DNA from: JAWWOW01 sp033851265
Lineage (GTDB): Bacteria; Actinomycetota; Actinomycetes; JAWWOW01
Assembly: GCA_033851265.1 (NCBI GenBank)
Contig: JAWWOW010000008.1
Location: 1-64,000, forward strand
Length of the DNA: 64,000 nt
Reading direction: 5' to 3'
The number at the start of each line of letters is the position of its first letter. Within the stretch, counting starts at the first letter, position 1. This document shows, one piece after another, positions 21,143 to 29,595 of the stretch. The notes under the pieces were generated by a model. The model worked only from the letters and a program-made list of their open reading frames with translations. It made no database searches and was not told the DNA's origin. The position numbers and the translations under genes were made by a program.

Positions 21143-21508
21143 ATGACTTGGTTACTGGTTGCCGCAGCGGGAGCTGCCGGCGCGACGGCCAGATACGGCA
21201 TCGGTCTCGCGGTCGGCGTGCGCACGTTTCCGTTCGCGACCTTCGGGATCAACGTCGTCGGCTCGTTCCTGCTCGGCTTGGTCCTTACCGTCGGTGCGGC
21301 CGGGCGCCTGAGCGCGCAGAACACCACCGCGCTGGCAGTCGGGTTTCTCGGCGCATTCACGACGTACTCAACGTTTTCGTGGGAGACGTTCACGCTGGGG
21401 CGCACCGACCGTGTTGCACTGGCAGCGTTGTACGTCGCGCTGAGTCTCGCGGTGGGCGTGGCTGCGGCTGCCGCTGGATACCGGTTAGGCCGCACCTGGC
21501 TCAGCTGA
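21143..21508 (+). CDS. crcB: Fluoride exporter CrcB/Fluc
   Basis: 121 residues with four helices, the size of one Fluc subunit. Typical stretches are GAAGATARYGIG near the start, TFGINVVGSFLLGLV (the N of the pore) and GFLGAFTTYSTFSWET (the Phe/Ser/Thr pore track). Fluc works as an antiparallel dual-topology dimer; many actinobacteria encode two genes side by side, but only one is here. No fluoride riboswitch was found upstream. Ribosome site GGAG 7 nt before the ATG. Its last 24 bases overlap the convergent GNAT gene. Confidence 0.92.
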   Translation: MTWLLVAAAGAAGATARYGIGLAVGVRTFPFATFGINVVGSFLLGLVLTVGAAGRLSAQNTTALAVGFLGAFTTYSTFSWETFTLGRTDRVALAALYVALSLAVGVAAAAAGYRLGRTWLS

Positions 21509-21997
21509 GGCTGGACCAGGCAGTTCGCAGGTCACGTAGGCCGTTCCGGACTCGTACTCGACGTGCATTGCGGCACCGATCTGGCTCATCAGCTTGTGTA
21601 CGCGTCGGTTCTCGCCAGCGGTTGTCGCAGTCATGGTGAGTGCTCCCTTGTTGGCTGCGACTACTGCCAGCATGTCGCCGAGCCGTTGGCCGACGCCACG
21701 GCCCTGCCATTCGTCCTCGACGAGAAGTGCCATCTCCGCAACCTGTGAGTTGACTGAGAGGTTGCCCATGGCGACTGCGTGGCCCTCGTGCCAAGCGACG
21801 AGTGTGTAGGTGCGTGCGAGCATCGCCAACAGCGTTGGCTCTTCGGGCACATAGGCGCTCAGATACCGAAAGCGGAGGGTGTCGGGGGAGCAGCGCTGAT
21901 GCATCGCGAGGAGCGCGGGAACATCGGCGTTGCGGGCAACGCGAACAACGACGTCGTCAACGGACGGCGTTCCTGCTGACTCGATGAACGTGGTCAC
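21485..21997 (-). CDS. GNAT acetyltransferase
   Basis: 170 residues. Motif A reads LLVEDEWQGRGVGQRLGDML (Q-x-x-G-x-G). An upstream strand AVAMGNLSVNSQVAEMALLV fits the fold. The N-terminal SPDTLRFRYLSAYVPEEP is a pattern I associate with GNAT domains of the Pat type, which acetylate proteins, but no cyclic-nucleotide domain is present. Substrate unknown. Confidence 0.85.
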   Translation of the reverse strand: MTTFIESAGTPSVDDVVVRVARNADVPALLAMHQRCSPDTLRFRYLSAYVPEEPTLLAMLARTYTLVAWHEGHAVAMGNLSVNSQVAEMALLVEDEWQGRGVGQRLGDMLAVVAANKGALTMTATTAGENRRVHKLMSQIGAAMHVEYESGTAYVTCELPGPASAEPGAA

Positions 21998-22089
21998 GAT
22001 CCTCCTTCTCCTCCACTATCAATGAACGTTGTGAAGGGAAGATGTGATCCGGGTTTCGTTCGTGCGTAAGGCATTGTGAGGTTTGTCAC

Positions 22090-22878
22090 TCACACCTCGA
22101 GGCGTTCGACCTCGCCCTCAGCACCGCGTCGTGGGCCAGCCTCCACGAAGATCATCGCGACGATGACACAAACCGCGCCCAGCACGGTCCGGACACCGAG
22201 GTCGTCGCCATCCACAAGAACGCCGAAGATTCCGGCGAACACCGGCTCCATCGTCAACACCACCGCCGTACGCACCGGCCGCAGATGTGCCTGCGCCCAC
22301 GTCTGTATCAAGAATCCGAAAGCGCTAGCGGCCAGGCCCGTGAGCAGGATCGCGCCCCACACCTTGAGGTCCGGCGGTGGAGCGAGCGAGTCAGGGGCCG
22401 CACAGATGGCACACAACACGGTGACCGTTGCGAGCTGCACGACAGCCAAGCCGAATGCGTCGTACGACGGCGACCATTCGCCGAGCCCCACGATGTGCAA
22501 GGCGAAGCACAGCGCGCAGCCGAGTGTGAGCAGCTGGCCCGATCCGACACTCGCGCCATGCAGCGAGATCAGGGCGAGTCCGACCGTGGCGACCGCGACT
22601 GCTGCCCAGGCCTGGAGGCCAATCCGTTTGCGCAAGATCAACCCTGCGACGAGTGGCGTGAATACGACGAACATCCCGGTGATGAATCCCGAGATCGACG
22701 CGGGTGTTGTTCGCAGACCGTAGGTCTGCGCGATGTAGCCCAGACCAAGAGCGAGCCCGAGCAGGAGGCCGGCGCGTAAGCCAGGTCGGCCGAGTCGTGC
22801 CACCGAGCGCGGTCTGATCAGCGCGAGAGCAACCGTCGCGATCCCAAAGCGCCAGGCCAGGAAATCGAGCACCGGCAT
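22090..22878 (-). CDS. EamA/DMT-family transporter, N-terminus out of frame or lacking a start
   Basis: 262 residues from the first possible ATG, nine helices. Two EamA repeats are visible: LDFLAWRFGIATVALALIRP with GLRTTPASISGFITGMFVVFTPLVA, and SAFGFLIQTWAQAHLRPVRTAVVLTMEPVFAG. The same frame upstream to about 22960 clearly encodes the missing first helix (LFALLLVCAIWGSTFVVVKDAV) but contains no ATG, GTG or TTG before a stop. An ATG at 23008 opens another frame that ends at 22967. A one-base frameshift or a rare start codon is likely. Family members export amino acids or metabolites. Confidence 0.8.
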   Translation of the reverse strand: MPVLDFLAWRFGIATVALALIRPRSVARLGRPGLRAGLLLGLALGLGYIAQTYGLRTTPASISGFITGMFVVFTPLVAGLILRKRIGLQAWAAVAVATVGLALISLHGASVGSGQLLTLGCALCFALHIVGLGEWSPSYDAFGLAVVQLATVTVLCAICAAPDSLAPPPDLKVWGAILLTGLAASAFGFLIQTWAQAHLRPVRTAVVLTMEPVFAGIFGVLVDGDDLGVRTVLGAVCVIVAMIFVEAGPRRGAEGEVERLEV

Positions 22879-23090
22879 CTTGTCGACGGCATCTTTGACG
22901 ACGACGAACGTGGATCCCCAGATGGCACAAACGAGGAGGAGTGCAAAAAGGGCAACGAGGGAGCGGTCAGAACGCCTGTCGCCTTCGATGTGACGCGACT
23001 CTACTCATTTGCCAACTCAAACCGCAGCGTGGGCTACGACAAGCGTGGTACGTTCCGGCCGTTTTGCTGCCGGAGCCCAGGAGCGAACGC

Positions 23091-23591
23091 ATGCGACGGA
23101 CAACACTCGCGCAAAGTGTCGGCGTTGCCCTCATCGCGGTGATTGCCGCGTCGTGTGGCGGCGGATCGTCCTCGCCAGGTAACGGCCCATCATCTGGCTC
23201 GACAACGTCGTCTCGTTCTACCGGCGGGTCAAAGCCCGCGGTTGATCTCACCCTGAGTGGGAGTGTTGCCGTGACGGCCAAGGGATCAGCCGGCGCGTGC
23301 TCGATCGGGAAGGACATCAGCACCGGTGCGCCCATTGGGTTCAACTTCACTGCTACCGAAGCGGACTACCCGGGCTTGGGCCAGAGCTTGAACTTCTCGG
23401 AGGACATTGGCAGTCACAAACTCACGATGAAGTGGCTGATCGCCCAAGGCAACAGCAACGTGTGGTTCGGCTACATGACGAGCGGCGGCGTCACGATCTC
23501 TCCAGATCATCACTCGTTGACACTCGATGCAGATCTCCCCAAGAACCCCGACCATCCTGAGCATGTGAAGGGCACCATCGCCTGCCCCTGA
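23091..23591 (+). CDS. Secreted lipoprotein, unknown
   Basis: 166 residues; ATG 23091 has GGAG 7 nt upstream. The signal peptide ends VIAASC, with a lipidated cysteine at 21, then a Gly/Ser/Thr-rich linker. The mature domain begins VDLTLSGSVAVTAKGSAGAC and ends KGTIACP, so one disulphide is probable. The pattern resembles short actinobacterial lipoproteins of unknown role. Divergent from the EamA gene. Confidence 0.65.
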   Translation: MRRTTLAQSVGVALIAVIAASCGGGSSSPGNGPSSGSTTSSRSTGGSKPAVDLTLSGSVAVTAKGSAGACSIGKDISTGAPIGFNFTATEADYPGLGQSLNFSEDIGSHKLTMKWLIAQGNSNVWFGYMTSGGVTISPDHHSLTLDADLPKNPDHPEHVKGTIACP

Positions 23592-23667
23592 TGACATGAC
23601 CAGCTGCTGCGGAACGCGGCCGCTCGGCGAGTACGGCGCGATCGTTCGGGTTCGGGCGAGTGCGGGG

Positions 23668-24426
23668 CTAGTCCACCGGCAGGTCGAGATGGCTGCCGTC
23701 GCGCAACGAGAGGTGGAGCCGCTTCGCACGGCTGTCTGTTGGCCACCACGCGAAGAACCAACCGTGGGCAACCGTTGCGTTCACTTCCGAGCCACGTGTC
23801 CGCACAATGTCGACGGTGGCGACGTCAGATCCGACCTGGCCCGCGACGGTCGTCACAGTGTGCTCTCCAGTGTCGAGGTCGATCGCCTGCCCCCCGGTGA
23901 GTATCCGCGCAGACGAGGCTTCCAGGTGACTTACCGGGATGTGACCGCCGCCGGCAGATCCGTCGGTGTCCGGCGCGGCGAAGCAGACCAAGAATCGACC
24001 TGCCCCGGTCATGACAGTCCCTGTGCCTTGACCGCGTCGCTCCACGATTACGGGTTGGAGACTCGGCGCCAGTGGTCGAGGCGAAGGAGGCCCGAGAACC
24101 TCAGCGTTAGCTTGCTCCGCAGCGTCGTTGGCAAATGCGAATCGTTCGCAGCCGAGGATCGCAGCTCGGCGTTCCGTATCTGACAACGCCGAGGGACGCG
24201 GCGTCCAGTTGGCATACGCGGTCTCACTCCGTGACCCCGGGAACACGACAACAACGGCCGTGACTATCACGAGCGATGTGACTCCGGCTGCTGCGGTGAC
24301 CTTGCGTCGCCGACGCCGCTGTAATCGATGAGCACGGTCGTGCACCAAGGCGACCGGGTCACCCTCGTCCCGGGCTGGTGCAACCAACTGCGCTAAACCG
24401 CGGGCCAGCGCTTCCTCGTCCGTCAT
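23668..24426 (-). CDS. Probable membrane anti-sigma factor
   Basis: 252 residues. A cytoplasmic N-terminus of about 40 residues (MTDEEALARGLAQLVAPARD, then RLQRRRRRK), one helix (VTAAAGVTSLVIVTAVVVVF) and a 180-residue extracellular domain. Its ATG overlaps the sigma gene stop by 4 nt (ATGA), the usual layout of a sigma/anti-sigma pair. There is no zinc motif. The extracellular part is not recognised. Confidence 0.65.
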   Translation of the reverse strand: MTDEEALARGLAQLVAPARDEGDPVALVHDRAHRLQRRRRRKVTAAAGVTSLVIVTAVVVVFPGSRSETAYANWTPRPSALSDTERRAAILGCERFAFANDAAEQANAEVLGPPSPRPLAPSLQPVIVERRGQGTGTVMTGAGRFLVCFAAPDTDGSAGGGHIPVSHLEASSARILTGGQAIDLDTGEHTVTTVAGQVGSDVATVDIVRTRGSEVNATVAHGWFFAWWPTDSRAKRLHLSLRDGSHLDLPVD

Positions 24427-24956
24427 GATCGCGCCTCCTCGTCGGCAAAGGCGGCTGCGAGCTCCTGGTCAGCGCGCAACCTATTCAGTGCATCGTGCTG
24501 CTGGCTTTTCACGGTGCCCACTGAGCAGCCCAGAAGCTCGGCGATCTCCTTCTGGGTCCGATGCTCGTAATAGCCGAGGACAACCACGGCTCGTTGTCCG
24601 CGGGACAGACGGTTCAATGCATGGTGCAAGGCCCGCGTGTATGTCAGGCGTTCCGCGTGGTTGAACTCCTCCGGATCTGGTTCGGGTGGCGCTTCGACCG
24701 GCCGTTCTCGACGCAGCAAGCGCCGCCACCACGCCGTATATGTGTTGATCATGACGCGGCGCACGTAGGCATCGAGATTGTCCGGCAGCTGCCGTTGTGA
24801 ACGCAGCAAGGTCCGAGCCAACGCCTCTTGAACCAGATCCTCTGCAACAGCCTGCTGCCCCGTGAGCAATAACCCGAAGGCGATAAGCCCGACGTAGTTG
24901 GAGCGCACGAAGCCGTCAAAGACGTCCGTCCGTGCTGCTGCGCCATCGCCTCGCAC
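24423..24956 (-). CDS. SigE-family ECF RNA polymerase sigma factor
   Basis: 177 residues from GTG. Region 2: FDGFVRSNYVGLIAFGLLLTGQQAVAEDLVQEAL; the linker has DAYVRRVMINTYTAWWRR; region 4: LSRGQRAVVVLGYYEHRTQKEIAELLGCSVGTVKSQQHDALNRLR, with the helix-turn-helix near the end. This is the pattern of the small actinobacterial SigE branch. The membrane protein in 4-nt overlap downstream is its likely anti-sigma factor. Target promoters are not visible. Confidence 0.93.
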   Translation of the reverse strand: MRGDGAAARTDVFDGFVRSNYVGLIAFGLLLTGQQAVAEDLVQEALARTLLRSQRQLPDNLDAYVRRVMINTYTAWWRRLLRRERPVEAPPEPDPEEFNHAERLTYTRALHHALNRLSRGQRAVVVLGYYEHRTQKEIAELLGCSVGTVKSQQHDALNRLRADQELAAAFADEEARS

Positions 24957-25115
24957 ACAACTAAGAGTGCCGTGAGCCTAAAAGGGTTGGGTCGCTGGAG
25001 ATTTCGACCCGACGGAACGCCTCACGTACCCGATGGAGAGGGCCGGGATGCAGGGTGGCTCCCTGTTCGCGGTTGTACTACTCATAGCCGTCCGATACGC
25101 GGGTTGACCAGAAAC

Positions 25116-25121
25116 TAGGGT
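25116..25121 (+). promoter_or_regulatory. Predicted -10 box (TAGGGT), leaderless
   Basis: 7 nt before ATG 25129 of the SDR gene. Confidence 0.5.
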
Positions 25122-25128
25122 GTCTGCC

Positions 25129-25914
25129 ATGACAGATCTGTTCCGCCTTGACGGCAAGGTCGCGCTGGTTACTGGCGGCACCCGCGGTATCGGCTTCATG
25201 ATTGCGCGTGGATTGTTAGACGCAGGCGTGGCCCGCCTTTACATCAGCTCGCGTAACCCCGATGACTGCAAGAAGGCAGCCGAGGAGCTATCGACCTACG
25301 GCCAGTGCGAAGGCATCCCCGCGGATCTCTCAACCGAGGACGAGTGTGTCCGGCTGGCCGAGGACATCGGCGCGCGAGAAGAAGCGCTGCACATCCTTGT
25401 CAACAATGCAGGTGCTGCCTGGGGTGAGGCGTTCGACACCTTTCCCGCTTCGGCATGGGACAAGGTGCTCGACCTCAACCTGAAAGCGCCGTTCTTCATG
25501 ACGCGAGCACTCGCCGGAAGGCTTCAGGCTGCAGCTGCCCCGGACGACCCGGCGCGCGTGATCAACGTTGGTTCCATCGACGGGCTGCAGGTGCCGAGCC
25601 TGCCGACGTACTCGTATTCAGCGAGCAAAGCCGGCGTTCACCATTTGACTCGCGTGCTCGCCAAGGAGCTGGCGCCACGGGGTATCACGGTCAATGCGGT
25701 GGCACCGGGCCCGTTCGAGTCGAAGATGATGGCCGCGACGTTGGACGCCTTTGGTGAGGCGATTGCTGCTGCGGCGCCGCTCGGTCGGATCGGTCGCCCC
25801 GATGACATGGCTGGCGTGGCGGTTTATCTCGCGAGTCGCGCGGGTGCCTATGTCACCGGTGCGGTGATCCCGGTCGACGGTGGAATAGCGACGACGCTGG
25901 GGGCGCAGATCTAG
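25129..25914 (+). CDS. Short-chain dehydrogenase/reductase
   Basis: 261 residues. The classical SDR pattern is complete: TGGTRGIG cofactor loop near residue 17, NNAGAAWG, catalytic Ser in VGSIDGL, and YSYSASKAG (Tyr-x-x-x-Lys). The end VTGAVIPVDGG is the substrate-loop side. The fold resembles FabG and rhamnolipid-type RhlG proteins. NADP use is suggested by the Arg in the first loop (TRGIG). Substrate unknown. ATG 25129 is preferred over a GTG 9 nt upstream because the -10 box gives a leaderless ATG. Confidence 0.93.
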   Translation: MTDLFRLDGKVALVTGGTRGIGFMIARGLLDAGVARLYISSRNPDDCKKAAEELSTYGQCEGIPADLSTEDECVRLAEDIGAREEALHILVNNAGAAWGEAFDTFPASAWDKVLDLNLKAPFFMTRALAGRLQAAAAPDDPARVINVGSIDGLQVPSLPTYSYSASKAGVHHLTRVLAKELAPRGITVNAVAPGPFESKMMAATLDAFGEAIAAAAPLGRIGRPDDMAGVAVYLASRAGAYVTGAVIPVDGGIATTLGAQI

Positions 25915-25922
25915 TACGCCGT

Positions 25923-27779
25923 TCAGTAGACGACGAGCCGGACCGTCGTCCCCTTCTTCTCCTGCGATCCACCGCCAGGGTTCTGCGCACGGACCGTGTT
26001 GCCGCCGAATGGCCGGGTCACGTCGACCTTGAACCCCGCTGCCTCCAAGACATTGCGCGCGTCGCCGAGCTTCATCCCGACGACGTTCGGAACGGGGAAC
26101 AGCTCCGGTCCCTGCGACACGGACAGCGTGACGGTGTCGCCTCGATGCCCAGGGCTGCCCTCGACCGGGTCCTGCGCCACGACGACGTCCTTTGGCACCG
26201 TGTCGCTGAAGACGTTCTTCGGCGTCACCTTGAGACCGACGGCGACGAGTTGCGACTGCGCGTCGGTGATGTTCTTGCCGACGACGTTCGGGATCGAGAC
26301 CGGCGCGGGACCCTTGCTCACCAGCAGGTCCACCTTGCTGCCCGGCTCGAGTTTCTGCCCGGCGGGCGGCGTCGTCGAGATGACGTAGCCCTCTTTCACG
26401 GTGTCTGAGTAGTCGCGGTTGGTGTTCCCAAGCACCAGATTGTTCGCCTTCAGTGCTTTCTCGGCATCGGCTAGCTTCTTGTTCGCCAACTGCGGAACGG
26501 CGTAGACCTCGGGACCCTTCGACAGGTGCAGCGTCACGGTGCCGTTCTTGCCGATCCGGTGTCCCGAGCCAGGATCGGTCGACCCAATGAGCCCCACAGC
26601 GACCGTCTTGGAGAACACGGGAGCCCCGGTGCGAACCTTGAGGCCAGCGTCGTGCAGTTTTGTCGTAGCCGCCTGCGGCGTCAGCGACACAACCCCGGGT
26701 ACGTGTGTGTAGCGCCCGATCGCGAAGTAGTAGCCGAGCCCGGCGGAGACGCCAACGAGCAAAGCGATGAGAGCGGCGACGATCCAAAACGTGCGTCGTC
26801 GTCCCGGTGACTTCTTCGCCTTGTCGGCCTTTGCGCCGGGCGGAGGGGCGATTGGACCAGCCAGCACCTGTGTGTGTTGTGAGGGCGCTGCATCGGGCCG
26901 GGTGATGACGGTCAGGCGACCGGCCTCGCCACCGACGGTGACGCGCGCGCCACGGATCGCTTCGAGCAGCGCGCTAGCGTCGGCAAACCGCTGCTCGGGA
27001 TCGCGACGAGTCGCGGTGTGGACGATCTCATCGAGCTCCGCTGGCATGTCCGCGATGGTTTCCGACGGCAGTGGCACGTCCTCTTGCACGTGGCGGGTGG
27101 CGACCGCCCACGCGGTCGCACCGTCGTACGGCGGGGTGCCGACCAGCATCTCGTAGAGCAGCGTGCCGACCGCGTAGATGTCGCTGCGCTCGTCGGCGAC
27201 GTTGCGCTCGACCTGCTCGGGGGCGAGGTAGGCAACCGTGCCGATGAGCACGCCGGTCGTCGCCGACGTGTCGGAGACGGCGAGGGCGCGGGCCAGTCCG
27301 AAGTCGGCGACCTTGATGCGACCGTCGTCAGCGAGCAGGACGTTCTCCGGCTTGATATCGCGGTGGACGAGCCCGGCGGCGTGCGCAGCGCGGAGGGCCG
27401 AGACGACCGGCTCGAGGATGGACAGCGCCTGCGCCGGAGTCAGCCGGCCGCGCTCGCGGAGCAGGTCACGCAGCGTGCGGCCCTGGACGTACTCCATCGC
27501 CAGGAAAATGCTCCCGTCGTCCTCGCCCTGGTCATAGACGGAAACCACGTTGGGATGGGAGAGCCGGGCGGCCGCCTTTGCCTCGCGGTTGAAGCGCGCC
27601 ACGAAGTCGTCGTCGTGGGCGAACTGCGGATGCATGACCTTGAGCGCGACGATCCGGTCGAGCCGGGTGTCCAGCGCGGTGTAGACGGTGGCCATACCGC
27701 CGCGCGCGATGAGCGCTTCGACCCGGTAACGGCCGTCGAGCAGCCGCCCGACGAGCGCGTCGGAGAGGGTCGCGTCCAC
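25923..27779 (-). CDS. Ser/Thr protein kinase with four PASTA domains
   Basis: 618 residues. The cytoplasmic kinase domain spans 17-275: glycine loop RGGMATVY, K47 in VALKVM, HRDIKPEN at 139-146, DFG at 159-161, APEQ at 187-190. One helix (331-353) follows a basic Pro/Lys linker. Outside are four PASTA repeats (about 358-415, 418-484, 486-553, 555-618), which bind muropeptides or lipid II in homologues (PknB, StkP). It probably controls growth and cell-wall synthesis. GTG start with TAGACT 6 nt upstream (leaderless). Rv2175c-like and Pro-rich membrane proteins nearby may be substrates. Confidence 0.95.
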   Translation of the reverse strand: MDATLSDALVGRLLDGRYRVEALIARGGMATVYTALDTRLDRIVALKVMHPQFAHDDDFVARFNREAKAAARLSHPNVVSVYDQGEDDGSIFLAMEYVQGRTLRDLLRERGRLTPAQALSILEPVVSALRAAHAAGLVHRDIKPENVLLADDGRIKVADFGLARALAVSDTSATTGVLIGTVAYLAPEQVERNVADERSDIYAVGTLLYEMLVGTPPYDGATAWAVATRHVQEDVPLPSETIADMPAELDEIVHTATRRDPEQRFADASALLEAIRGARVTVGGEAGRLTVITRPDAAPSQHTQVLAGPIAPPPGAKADKAKKSPGRRRTFWIVAALIALLVGVSAGLGYYFAIGRYTHVPGVVSLTPQAATTKLHDAGLKVRTGAPVFSKTVAVGLIGSTDPGSGHRIGKNGTVTLHLSKGPEVYAVPQLANKKLADAEKALKANNLVLGNTNRDYSDTVKEGYVISTTPPAGQKLEPGSKVDLLVSKGPAPVSIPNVVGKNITDAQSQLVAVGLKVTPKNVFSDTVPKDVVVAQDPVEGSPGHRGDTVTLSVSQGPELFPVPNVVGMKLGDARNVLEAAGFKVDVTRPFGGNTVRAQNPGGGSQEKKGTTVRLVVY

Positions 27780-27785
27780 CGGTCG

Positions 27786-27791
27786 AGTCTA
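27786..27791 (-). promoter_or_regulatory. Predicted -10 box (TAGACT), leaderless
   Basis: On the minus strand, 6 nt before GTG 27779 of the PASTA kinase gene. Confidence 0.5.
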
Positions 27792-27842
27792 AAGGCGGGT
27801 CGGCGTGCCACCGGATCGCCGCGCCTGCGAGGATGCCACGCC

Positions 27843-28850
27843 GTGATCGCAGACAGTGACGCCCGCTGGCGTCTGGCAGCGTTGCTCCCGCTGCCGGCCG
27901 AGGCGGTACGCGGGTTCGTGGGTGACCTGCCCGTCGACATCGTCGTACCGGAGACGCGCGATCCCGCTGGTGTCCGCGCGGTGCTCGGCGATGCGGATCT
28001 CGTCTTGGCGGACTTCGGTGGTCAATGTCGGATCGGCCCCGAGGAGTTGGCGGCCGCGCCGTACCTCGTCTTTGTGCAGCAGCCGGGCGTGGGGGTCGAT
28101 CTCATCGATCTCGACGCGTGCGCAGCCGCAGGCGTCGTTGTCGCGAACACGCAAGGGGCCAACGACGTCAGCGTTGCCGAGTGGTGCCTGGGAGCGACGC
28201 TCGACCTGTGCCGGTGGATGACGTACGCCGACGCAACTATGCGCAGGGGGGAGTGGCCGCAGCTTGACCTGAGCGCGCGTGGTGCGACCGATCTCGCCGG
28301 CAAGCGCGTAGGGCTGATCGGATTCGGTCCGATCGGTCAAAACTGTGCGCGGATGTACGCCGCCATGGGGTGCCCCGTCTCCTACTGGTCGCGGCGCAAG
28401 CGCGATCCGGAAGAGGAGTACGGCGCGACGTACCGCGACTTGGCGGACCTGCTGACAACGAGCGATGTGCTGGTCGTGGTGATCGCACGCGCGCCGGAGA
28501 CGGAAGGTTTGCTCGGGGCGGAGCAACTGGCAACCCTGCCGCGGGGTGCCCTGCTCGTGAACGCGGCGCGCGGGCACATCGTGGACGAGGACGCTGTCGC
28601 GTCGATGGTGGAGACGGGCGCGCTCGCGGGTGCGGCGTTCGACGTGTATGCCACGGAGCCGTTGCCTGCTGACTCGCCGCTGCGCAAGAGCGATCGCATA
28701 GTGCTCTCGCCGCATGCCGCCGCTGCCACCCAGCAGGGCACGATGCGAGTCGTGCAGACAGTGATCGAAAACCTGCGTCGCGTCGTACAGGGAGAGCCGG
28801 TCGCGTCCGTGGCGAACGGCATTGACCCGCTCGTCAAGCGCAAGCGTTAG
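27843..28850 (+). CDS. D-2-hydroxyacid dehydrogenase family protein
   Basis: 335 residues from GTG 27843; the frame is open far upstream but there it is antisense to the kinase gene. Rossmann motif GLIGFGPIGQNCARM (G-x-G-x-x-G), the conserved LPRGALLVNAARGHIVDEDAV with catalytic Arg, a Glu in FDVYATEPLP, and the His of LSPHAAAATQQ are all present. Members reduce 2-keto acids with NAD(P)H or oxidise phosphoglycerate-type substrates. The substrate is unknown; it is shorter than SerA and lacks an ACT domain. Confidence 0.9.
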   Translation: MIADSDARWRLAALLPLPAEAVRGFVGDLPVDIVVPETRDPAGVRAVLGDADLVLADFGGQCRIGPEELAAAPYLVFVQQPGVGVDLIDLDACAAAGVVVANTQGANDVSVAEWCLGATLDLCRWMTYADATMRRGEWPQLDLSARGATDLAGKRVGLIGFGPIGQNCARMYAAMGCPVSYWSRRKRDPEEEYGATYRDLADLLTTSDVLVVVIARAPETEGLLGAEQLATLPRGALLVNAARGHIVDEDAVASMVETGALAGAAFDVYATEPLPADSPLRKSDRIVLSPHAAAATQQGTMRVVQTVIENLRRVVQGEPVASVANGIDPLVKRKR

Positions 28851-28854
28851 CGAC

Positions 28855-29328
28855 TCAGACCTTGTTGCGTTCGCGGAACGCGCGGGTCTTTGCGCGGTTA
28901 CCGCAGACACGCATGTCGCACCAGCGGCCCGACCGGTTGCGCGACCCGTCGTAGAACGCATAGCGACAGGTGTGCATGTCGCAGAGCTTCAACCGGTCCC
29001 AGCGACCTTCGTGGGCGAGTTTGACGGCCGTCGCGACGAGTGACCCGAGCGGATGCGGCGAGGTGAGGACCGGAGTGCCGCCGACGACGTCGAGATAGAG
29101 CGGTACGCCGGCGAGCGCCGCTCTGGGCAACGTGTCGCCGTCGGCCGCCGCGCGCAGAGTGCCGCGGACCTCGCGAACCTCGTCGATGGCGAATCCCTCG
29201 GTGCCGAGCCCACGCTCCGCGAACCAGGCCGCGCAAGAAGCATCGTCGGCGAAGTCCTCCGCACCGGTCTCAACGTCGACCGTGTTGAGGAAATCGACCA
29301 GCAGCTCGACCTCTGCGGGCCCTGTCAT
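28855..29328 (-). CDS. CGNR zinc-finger (ABATE-domain) transcription regulator
   Basis: 157 residues from the ATG at 29328 (an in-frame ATG lies 12 nt upstream). The N-terminal ABATE-like part (AEVELLVDFLNTVDVETGAED) is followed by a C-terminal zinc finger: LCDMHTCRYAFYDGSRNRSG, then RWCDMRVCGNRAKTRAFRER. The CGNR motif with four cysteines is diagnostic. It is divergent from a small operon, with an operator-like inverted repeat between them, so it probably regulates both. Confidence 0.9.
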   Translation of the reverse strand: MTGPAEVELLVDFLNTVDVETGAEDFADDASCAAWFAERGLGTEGFAIDEVREVRGTLRAAADGDTLPRAALAGVPLYLDVVGGTPVLTSPHPLGSLVATAVKLAHEGRWDRLKLCDMHTCRYAFYDGSRNRSGRWCDMRVCGNRAKTRAFRERNKV

Positions 29329-29354
29329 GGAAACCAGCATAGCCGTTTTACCGG

Positions 29355-29399
29355 TTGACAGCCAGTGAAGGTAACTGTCATGATGGCTTCATTGGTTAC
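29355..29399 (+). promoter_or_regulatory. Promoter with operator-like inverted repeats
   Basis: TTGACA (29355-29360) and CATGAT (29379-29384) make a -35/-10 pair with an 18-nt spacer. Three inverted pairs overlap it: TGACAG/CTGTCA, CCAGTGAAG/CTTCATTGG (8 of 9) and GTAAC/GTTAC. The site lies between the CGNR regulator and the divergent operon. Confidence 0.55.
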
Positions 29400-29415
29400 G
29401 CCCTAGGAGGTCGAC

Positions 29416-29595
29416 ATGAACGCCTGGTTCACCGAGCAGGTCGCTCGCGAGGTCATCGCTGAGCGTCGGCGGGCAGCTGCGCATGACCGGCTCGTCCCGC
29501 GGCCGCGCTCACACCGGTGGGGTCAGGTGCTCAGCCGCCTGGCCGTCCCGTCGGCGCTGCACCGCAGCCCGAACGCGCTCGGATGCAACGCATGA
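29416..29595 (+). CDS. 59-residue basic protein, unknown
   Basis: ATG 29416 follows AGGAGG at 5 nt. It begins MNAWFTEQVAREVIAERRRA, a helical and basic start, and continues with Arg/His/Pro-rich sequence. Its stop overlaps the start of the VOC gene (ATGA), so the two are co-translated. No family recognised. It is the first gene of the operon divergent from the CGNR regulator. Confidence 0.65.
   Translation: MNAWFTEQVAREVIAERRRAAAHDRLVPRPRSHRWGQVLSRLAVPSALHRSPNALGCNA

Noticed and set aside
27018..27842. N-terminal extension of the hydroxyacid dehydrogenase
   Set aside because: This part is antisense to the PASTA kinase; the family start fits GTG 27843.
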